Of a DNA stretch of 11,718 nucleotides, positions 7,006 through 11,718 are shown in pieces. Both the position numbers and the translations under genes were made by a program. Source of the DNA: Phascolarctobacterium sp. (GTDB lineage: Bacteria; Bacillota; Negativicutes; Acidaminococcales; Acidaminococcaceae). The first letter of the stretch is position 1, and each line of letters starts with the position of its first letter. The notes below the pieces were generated by a model that saw only the letters and a list, made by a program, of their open reading frames with translations, was not told where the DNA came from and made no database searches. The stretch covers positions 1 to 11,718 of the forward strand of contig SFCN01000061.1 in assembly GCA_004558595.1 (NCBI GenBank), written 5' to 3'.

Positions 7006-7058
7006 ACATTCTAGGCTAATCTGGCCTTACTAAGGCCAAGAAAGCCCCTTAGAGTGTT
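7005..7058 (+). other. nested hairpin in the spacer before gyrA
   Basis: An inner perfect stem TGGCCTT-ACT-AAGGCCA (7022-7038) is enclosed by an outer, bulged stem: AACATTCTAGGCT (7005-7017) can pair with AGCCCCTTAGAGTGTT (7043-7058) with one G-U pair and small bulges. There is no T-run after it, so it is not a standard rho-independent terminator. It could be an mRNA processing or stabilising structure, a weak terminator for the transporter gene, or a gyrA leader element. Function is not known. Confidence 0.5.
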
Positions 7059-7096
7059 CTACATAATAGTTTATTGCTGGAAAGAAAGGTGATTGA

Positions 7097-9541
7097 ATGG
7101 ATAATTTAGAGCCCACCACTGGCAAGGTATTGCCAGTATATATCGAAGAGGAAATGCAAAAATCCTATATTGACTATGCCATGAGCGTAATTATCCAACG
7201 TGCTTTGCCCGACGTGCGAGATGGCTTGAAGCCTGTACATCGCCGCATTCTCTATGCTATGCAGGAAGCAGGCATGGCTCCCACCAAGCCCTACAAAAAA
7301 TCTGCACGTATCGTCGGTGAAGTTTTAGGTAAATATCATCCCCATGGTGATAGCTCCGTGTACGATGCCATTGTACGTTTAGCTCAGGACTTCTCCACCC
7401 GTTATCTGATGGTGGATGGTCATGGTAACTTTGGCTCCATTGATGGCGATAGCCCTGCGGCTATGCGTTATACGGAAGTGCGTATGGCGAAGATCGCCGA
7501 GGCCATGCTGGAGGATATTGAGAAGGATACGGTGGATTTCGTACCGAACTATGATGAATCCTTGAAGGAGCCCTCAGTACTGCCCTCTAAGGTGCCTGCC
7601 CTTTTGATTAACGGCAGTGCCGGTATCGCAGTTGGTATGGCTACTAATATTCCTCCGCACAATCTGTGTGAGGTTGTAAATGGACTTGTGATGCTCATCG
7701 ACAATCCTGAGGTAGAAATTCCCCAGTTGATGACCGCCATTAAGGGTCCTGACTTCCCCACCGGTGCCTGCATTTTAGGCCGTGAGGGCATTAATAATGC
7801 CTATACCACCGGTCGTGGCGTGGTGAAGATTCGTGCTAAGGCTACCATTGAGCCTGCAAATAAGGGCAAGCATAATATTGTTATTTCGGAAATTCCCTAT
7901 CAGGTTAATAAGGCTAATCTGATTAAGGATATCGCTCAATTAGTAAAGGATGGTGCTATTGAGGGCATCACCCATATTGACGACTATTCCAATCTGAAAC
8001 ATGGTATCCGCATTGTGATTGAGCTCAAGAGCGATGCTGTACCGGATGTGGTTCTAAATCAGCTCTATAAGCACACTGCTCTGCAAAGCTCCTTCGGTAT
8101 CATTATGCTGGCTTTGGTTAATGGCCAACCCCGCATTCTGAATCTGAAGCAGATTTTGGAATATTATCTGGCTCACCAAAAGGACGTTATCACTCGTCGT
8201 TCCCGCTACGAATTGGGTAAGGCTAAGGATAGAGCTCACATTTTGGAGGGCTTGAAGATCGCTCTGGATAATCTGGATGCAGTTATCAGCACCATTCGCA
8301 GCAGTGCTACTGCGGATATTGCCCGCACCAGCTTAATGGAACGCTTTAATTTGAGCCAACGCCAAGCTCAGGCCATTTTGGATATGCGTCTGCAACGCTT
8401 GACCGGCTTGGAACGTAAGAAGATCGACGACGAATATGTGGACGTTTTGGAGACTATTGATTGGTTGGAAAGCGTCCTAGCTGATGAGCATAAGGTCATG
8501 AACATTATTAAAGAGGATTTGCTGGAAATGAAGAAGAAGTTCGGCGATGAGCGTCGTACAGAAATTTCCCTTGATACCTCGGAAATGGATGTGGAGGATC
8601 TAATCGCTGAAGAGGATATTGTGGTTACCATTAGCCATCAGGGCTATATTAAACGCCAAACTCTGGATACCTTCCGCAACCAAAAGCGTGGCGGTATGGG
8701 CAAAACCGGTGGCAGTGGTAAGAAGGAGGATTGTGCTGAGCACCTCTTCCTCTCCACCACTCACCATAATATTCTGTTCTTTACCAATAAGGGTCGTGTT
8801 TATCGCCAGAAGGGCTACGAAATTCCAGAGGCAGGTCGCACTGCCAAGGGTACGGCTATCATCAATCTGCTGCCCTTGGAGCAGGGTGAAAAGATTACCG
8901 CTGTTATTCCTGTAAAGGAATTTGTGGATGAGCAGTACATGTTTATGGCTACCAATAAGGGCACGGTGAAGAAGACCAATCTGAAGGATTTGGAAAGTGC
9001 TCGTAAGATTGGCTTAGTAGCTATCAATTTGGATGCTAACGAGGATTTAATTGGCGTTGAGTTAACCGACGGTAATAGCGAAATTATTTTGGCTACCCGC
9101 AACGGTATCGCCATCCGCTTCGACGAGCAGGATGTGCGTTCCATGGGCCGTACCGCTCACGGTGTGAAGGGTATCTCCCTGAACTATGGTGACGAGGTTG
9201 TAGCCATGGATAGTGTGCCCAATGAAAATTATGAGGTGCTGACCGCTACCGAATTTGGCATGGGCAAGCGTACCGCCGTTAGCGAATATCGTAAGCAGAC
9301 CCGCGGTGGTAAGGGTATAATCAATATTAAGATTACCGAAAGAACAGGCCCTGTAGTAGGCATGAAGGTAATTAATCCCGCTCAGGAGATTATGATGATT
9401 ACCTCCGCCGGCATCATCATTCGCATTGATGTGGACAGCATTTCCCAATATGGACGTTTTGCTCAGGGTGTAAAGCTGATGACCTTGAATGAGAATGATA
9501 AGGTGGTTTCCTTGGCTGCTATTCACCACGAGGAAGAATAA
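7097..9541 (+). CDS. gyrA: DNA gyrase subunit A
   Basis: An 814-residue protein of normal GyrA size. The N-terminal breakage-reunion domain has the catalytic tyrosine at Tyr125 (AAMRYTE), which forms the covalent phosphodiester bond with cut DNA. The quinolone-resistance region reads HPHGDSSVYDAIVR, with Ser86 and Asp90 at the positions equivalent to E. coli Ser83 and Asp87, the susceptible-type residues. The C-terminal beta-pinwheel wraps DNA. Its GyrA-box position reads QKRGGMG (529-535), with Met where Lys or Arg is usual, and a second box-like QTRGGKG lies at 734-740. The ATG at 7097 has AAAGGTG at 7086-7091. It pairs with GyrB encoded about 2 kb upstream, and transcription should end at the hairpin centred near 9609. 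Confidence 0.98.
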   Translation: MDNLEPTTGKVLPVYIEEEMQKSYIDYAMSVIIQRALPDVRDGLKPVHRRILYAMQEAGMAPTKPYKKSARIVGEVLGKYHPHGDSSVYDAIVRLAQDFSTRYLMVDGHGNFGSIDGDSPAAMRYTEVRMAKIAEAMLEDIEKDTVDFVPNYDESLKEPSVLPSKVPALLINGSAGIAVGMATNIPPHNLCEVVNGLVMLIDNPEVEIPQLMTAIKGPDFPTGACILGREGINNAYTTGRGVVKIRAKATIEPANKGKHNIVISEIPYQVNKANLIKDIAQLVKDGAIEGITHIDDYSNLKHGIRIVIELKSDAVPDVVLNQLYKHTALQSSFGIIMLALVNGQPRILNLKQILEYYLAHQKDVITRRSRYELGKAKDRAHILEGLKIALDNLDAVISTIRSSATADIARTSLMERFNLSQRQAQAILDMRLQRLTGLERKKIDDEYVDVLETIDWLESVLADEHKVMNIIKEDLLEMKKKFGDERRTEISLDTSEMDVEDLIAEEDIVVTISHQGYIKRQTLDTFRNQKRGGMGKTGGSGKKEDCAEHLFLSTTHHNILFFTNKGRVYRQKGYEIPEAGRTAKGTAIINLLPLEQGEKITAVIPVKEFVDEQYMFMATNKGTVKKTNLKDLESARKIGLVAINLDANEDLIGVELTDGNSEIILATRNGIAIRFDEQDVRSMGRTAHGVKGISLNYGDEVVAMDSVPNENYEVLTATEFGMGKRTAVSEYRKQTRGGKGIINIKITERTGPVVGMKVINPAQEIMMITSAGIIIRIDVDSISQYGRFAQGVKLMTLNENDKVVSLAAIHHEEE

Positions 9542-9596
9542 GCTATTGAGGTTTAGAGGCTTTCAGAGCTAAGCTGGGAGTTAGAAACAGCGAAAT

Positions 9597-9627
9597 AGGC
9601 GTTCCCTTAGCGGGAACGCCTTTCCTT
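9597..9627 (+). terminator. rho-independent terminator after gyrA
   Basis: A perfect 10-bp stem, AGGCGTTCCC (9597-9606) with GGGAACGCCT (9612-9621), closes a five-base loop and is followed by a short T-rich run (TTTCCTT). It lies 55 bases after the gyrA stop. No other gene lies between gyrA and the MATE gene; the remaining spacer (9628-9675) shows no convincing promoter. Confidence 0.85.
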
Positions 9628-9675
9628 ATGAGCACTATGAAGCTTTACTATTTTGATTAAAGGATTGGATAAGGA

Positions 9676-11016
9676 ATGCATTGCTTTAGGGGTGAATACA
9701 ATAGAAAATATTTGTCAGTGGCTATTCCGGCCGCTTTAGAGGGCATTTTTATGACCGTGCTCCAAGCGGCTGATTTAGTCATGGTAGGAGCATTAGGCAC
9801 CGCAGCCATTGCTGCGGTGAGCATTTTTATGCCCCTACGCTTAGTGCTGTTAACCTTCGCCCGTTCCCTCGCCTCTTCCGTGACGATTTTGACAGCTAAT
9901 AAATTCGGAGCTGGCGATGAGGAGGGAATCAAGGCCTTATTGCGTCAATCCTTAACCATTACTATTTTGGTGATGGGACTCATTCATCTAGGCTTCTTTT
10001 ACTTTTTTCCGGAGCTGGTTGGACTTATGGGAGCCAAGGCAGATTATTTAGGAATGGCTGTGGACTATGGCTTAATCGCCACTCTAGCCGTCTTTATCTC
10101 CTGCCTATCCCTTTCTCTGCAGGCTATTCAGCTGGGAATTGGTAGTACCTCCATGATTATGAAGAGTAATGTGGCTGGTAATGTGGTCAATATTTGCTGT
10201 AATTATGTGTTGATTACGGGCATCGGCAGCTTTGCTGGCTGGGGCGTTCGCGGAGCGGCCATAGGTACGGTGATTGGCTCCCTTGTGACCTTGGGGATAA
10301 CACTGTGGATTATGGGAAAAAATAAGTATTTTGCCCAAGGCTTCCTTCAGCTGCCGGATAAAAGCTTTTGGAAGGAATTTAAGCCTATTTTCAGCGGCAT
10401 CTTTAGTGAGCTAGGTGCTGAGCGTATCGGCATGGTCATCTACGCACGCATCACGGCAGATTTGGGAACACTGGCCTTTGCGGTGCACTCCATTTGCTAT
10501 AATATCAGCGATTTTGGCTTTGATTTTCTCTTTGGCTTTGGCAAGGCCAATATGGTTCTGGCAGGACAGGCCTGTGGTCGCCAGAATTTTGAGGAATGGC
10601 GTAAATACAGGGGCCTAGGCCTAGCATGGGGCATGGTTATCGCCACCATCTTCGGCCTGGTGATTCATCTAGGCTGGGAGCAAATTTTTACTCTCTATAA
10701 CAAGGATGCTGCTGCTCTGGATTTAAGCTATTCCGTAATGTTAATAGTGGCTTGGCATTTTTATTTGACCGCGACCACTATTGTGACAGGGGGCATTTTA
10801 CGAGGTAGTGGCAAAACTACCACTGTGGCCGCTTATTCCTTCTTCCTGATTACGATTTTACGTCCTATGATGACTGCTGGAGCTGTTTATTACTTAGAAT
10901 GGGGCATTTTAGGCGTATGGTTGGCCATTTGCATGGACCAGATTCTACGCTCCTGCTGCTTTACCTATATTCTGTATCGCATTAAGGAGCTGCCAAAGCT
11001 TGCTTCTGAAAAATAA
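9676..11016 (+). CDS. MATE-family efflux transporter
   Basis: A 446-residue integral membrane protein with about twelve hydrophobic helices in two homologous halves, the layout of multidrug and toxic compound extrusion (MATE) transporters. The first half opens LSVAIPAALEGIFMTVLQAADLVMVGALG and continues with AAIAAVSIFMPLRLVL and TANKFGAGDEEGIKALLRQS, typical of the family. The second half restarts near residue 232 with FKPIFSGIFSELGAERIGM. These proteins expel cationic drugs or metabolites using sodium or proton gradients; the substrate cannot be read from sequence. The ATG at 9676 abuts an AAGGA with no spacer, an odd ribosome binding site. An in-frame stop at 9670-9672 limits the start, and TTG 9712 or GTG 9718 would cut into the first conserved segment. 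It forms a single-gene unit between two terminators. Confidence 0.93.
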   Translation: MHCFRGEYNRKYLSVAIPAALEGIFMTVLQAADLVMVGALGTAAIAAVSIFMPLRLVLLTFARSLASSVTILTANKFGAGDEEGIKALLRQSLTITILVMGLIHLGFFYFFPELVGLMGAKADYLGMAVDYGLIATLAVFISCLSLSLQAIQLGIGSTSMIMKSNVAGNVVNICCNYVLITGIGSFAGWGVRGAAIGTVIGSLVTLGITLWIMGKNKYFAQGFLQLPDKSFWKEFKPIFSGIFSELGAERIGMVIYARITADLGTLAFAVHSICYNISDFGFDFLFGFGKANMVLAGQACGRQNFEEWRKYRGLGLAWGMVIATIFGLVIHLGWEQIFTLYNKDAAALDLSYSVMLIVAWHFYLTATTIVTGGILRGSGKTTTVAAYSFFLITILRPMMTAGAVYYLEWGILGVWLAICMDQILRSCCFTYILYRIKELPKLASEK

Positions 11017-11037
11017 GATGGTAGTTAATGGCATAAG

Positions 11038-11076
11038 AAAAGGCGTTCTTCCTAGCTTTGGGAAGAACGCCTTTTT
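11038..11076. terminator. bidirectional rho-independent terminator
   Basis: A 15-bp perfect stem, AAAAGGCGTTCTTCC (11038-11052) with GGAAGAACGCCTTTT (11061-11075), closes an eight-base loop. It has a T-run on the right of the plus strand and an A-run on the left, so it can end transcription of the MATE gene and of the convergent minus-strand gene, which stops seven bases to its right. Confidence 0.93.
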
Positions 11077-11082
11077 ATAATA

Positions 11083-11620
11083 TCACCAGCCTACGCCAAT
11101 CCAGGATCTGCGATGATGGTGATGTCCACCACCTATACCGATACCAATGCCTATAGGAAAATCTACACCCCTGCGACTGGGTTTTTCGCGCAGAATTTTC
11201 ATAAACCAAAAGCGGTAAATCTTGACATTATTTTCGAGCTTACGAGGTTGGTCAACATCGGTAATGATCTTATAGCCATTAAAATTGTAATTATCAGCTT
11301 CATAATCCAAAAGCATTCTGCTCATTTGCTCATAGGTGGCCTTATTGGTGGTATAAAGTCGTAGCATTTCGGTATTAGGTAGCTTTAGGATGAGCTGCTT
11401 CCGCAGAGAGCGATTATTAGCTAATTCGCTATAAACCTCGACCTGCTCCTCCTTAATCTTGATATAGAGTAGATCCTCACCAAGATCTGCATTTTTTAAA
11501 CGTTGCTCCATTTCATCTACACTAATAATAGCTATAGGCTGAGGAGATTCCATATTCTTGCTTGTCTTTTTTTCTTCAGCAAAAGCGGATAATGATAAAG
11601 AAAAAAGCAAAATAAAAAGT
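11083..11620 (-). pseudogene. exported protein of unknown function, 5' end replaced by a mobile element
   Basis: Read on the minus strand, the host-derived frame begins LFILLFSLSLSAFA followed by EEKK, a signal-peptide core with a good cleavage site after AFA. The mature part (about 164 residues) is unrecognised. It has a mixed alpha/beta middle and a tail FPIGIGIGIGGGHHHHRRSW rich in glycine and histidine. No basic n-region or start codon is left. The frame can only be extended through GTG 11631, whose codons (GTG ACA GAG CC) come from the GGCTCTGTCAC end of the neighbouring element, giving MTEP with an acidic residue where Lys or Arg belongs. No Shine-Dalgarno precedes that GTG. I therefore read this as a gene cut at its 5' end and probably silent, although a fused product from GTG is possible. 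Its transcript would end at the shared hairpin near 11056. Confidence 0.6.
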
Positions 11621-11640
11621 GGCTCTGTCACAACAAATGG

Positions 11641-11669
11641 TTGATTTTTGACGAGAAATAGCGTATAAT
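11641..11669 (+). promoter_or_regulatory. sigma-A-type promoter inside the element
   Basis: TTGATT (11641-11646) and TATAAT (11664-11669) are separated by 17 bases, ideal spacing with a perfect -10. It drives rightward into the gene starting at 11709. A nearby TTGACG (11648-11653) is only 10 bases from the -10, so it is not the -35. Confidence 0.7.
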
Positions 11670-11708
11670 AATAGTAAGAAACAGTACCACCGAAGGAGGT
11701 AATTGGAT

Positions 11709-11718
11709 ATGCCTACTA
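11709..11718 (+). CDS. start of a gene leaving the window, probably the element's transposase
   Basis: The ATG at 11709 follows GGAGGT (11695-11700) with an eight-base spacer, and only Met-Pro-Thr is visible before the window ends. The strong promoter and ribosome binding site just upstream, and the apparent element end 88 bases back, suggest a transposase. No protein motif is available to confirm it. Confidence 0.4.

Larger units (their letters stand above)
11621..11718 (+). mobile_element. left end of a probable insertion sequence, cut by the window edge
   Basis: At 11621 the sequence changes from the signal-peptide gene to GGCTCTGTCACAACAAATGG, which has the look of an insertion-sequence terminal repeat (GGCTCT/GGNTCT starts occur in ISL3 and similar families). 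Within 90 bases come a promoter, a strong ribosome binding site and a start codon pointing away from the junction, the layout of an element's left end. The right end is outside the window, so the inverted repeat and target duplication cannot be seen. If the element duplicated its target, the copy on this side would end in AAAAAGT (up to 11620). The family assignment is uncertain. Confidence 0.55.

Noticed and set aside
7022..7038. Inner hairpin before gyrA as a rho-independent terminator
   Set aside because: No T-run follows the stem on either strand, so I list it only as a structured spacer.
7352..7366. Fluoroquinolone-resistance change in GyrA
   Set aside because: The key positions are Ser86 and Asp90, the usual susceptible-type residues.
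9062..9529. 155-residue minus-strand frame inside gyrA
   Set aside because: It is a shadow of the GyrA pinwheel coding region with low-complexity composition and no family pattern.
11648..11669. TTGACG with TATAAT as a promoter pair
   Set aside because: Only 10 bases separate them; TTGATT at 11641 gives the correct 17-base spacing.
1..11718. CRISPR array, tRNA, rRNA, or a defence or toxin-antitoxin system
   Set aside because: No regularly spaced repeats, cloverleaf or rRNA-like stretch, or nuclease/toxin motif was seen on either strand by eye.

Overview
This window looks like the chromosome-origin housekeeping region of a Firmicutes-type bacterium. The gene order dnaN, yaaA (S4 protein), recF, DUF721/dciA, remB-like, gyrB, gyrA is the classic order downstream of dnaA and oriC. 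The DUF721 gene beside recF, signal-peptide proteins and parS boxes of the Bacillus-type sequence fit a Negativicutes or related lineage, but that placement is inference from layout and protein flavour, not from a phylogenetic marker. dnaA and the origin should lie just left of position 1.

Positions 1-5025 form one tightly packed plus-strand operon. It holds the C-terminal 232 residues of the DnaN sliding clamp, a small S4 RNA-binding protein, RecF, a DciA/DUF721 protein with an added zinc ribbon, a RemB-like DUF370 protein that starts at GTG inside the dciA-like gene, and GyrB. Several stops and starts overlap or lie within a few bases of each other.

Positions 5063-7005 separate gyrB from gyrA. 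They hold an unrecognised 98-residue protein, a thiamine pyrophosphokinase whose 5' end carries two perfect parS boxes (TGTTTCACGTGAAACA), and a YfcA-like TauE/SafE membrane transporter. The parS boxes are centromere sites for ParB. They are placed in frame, so the protein begins MFHVKH and repeats MFHVKH 16 codons later, and its best-supported ATG overlaps the first box.

Positions 7006-9627 hold a foldable spacer, gyrA (catalytic Tyr125, susceptible-type Ser86 and Asp90) and a rho-independent terminator. Positions 9676-11076 hold a MATE-family efflux gene and a second, bidirectional terminator.

On the right, a minus-strand gene for a small exported protein of unknown function (Gly/His-rich tail) has lost its first codons. 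At about position 11621 the sequence switches to what looks like the end of an insertion sequence (GGCTCTGTCAC...), followed by a good promoter, a perfect ribosome binding site and the first codons of a gene that leaves the window, probably a transposase.

I found no CRISPR array, rRNA, tRNA, defence island or clearly new multi-gene system. The most notable items are the parS pair built into a coding start and the element-truncated secreted-protein gene.
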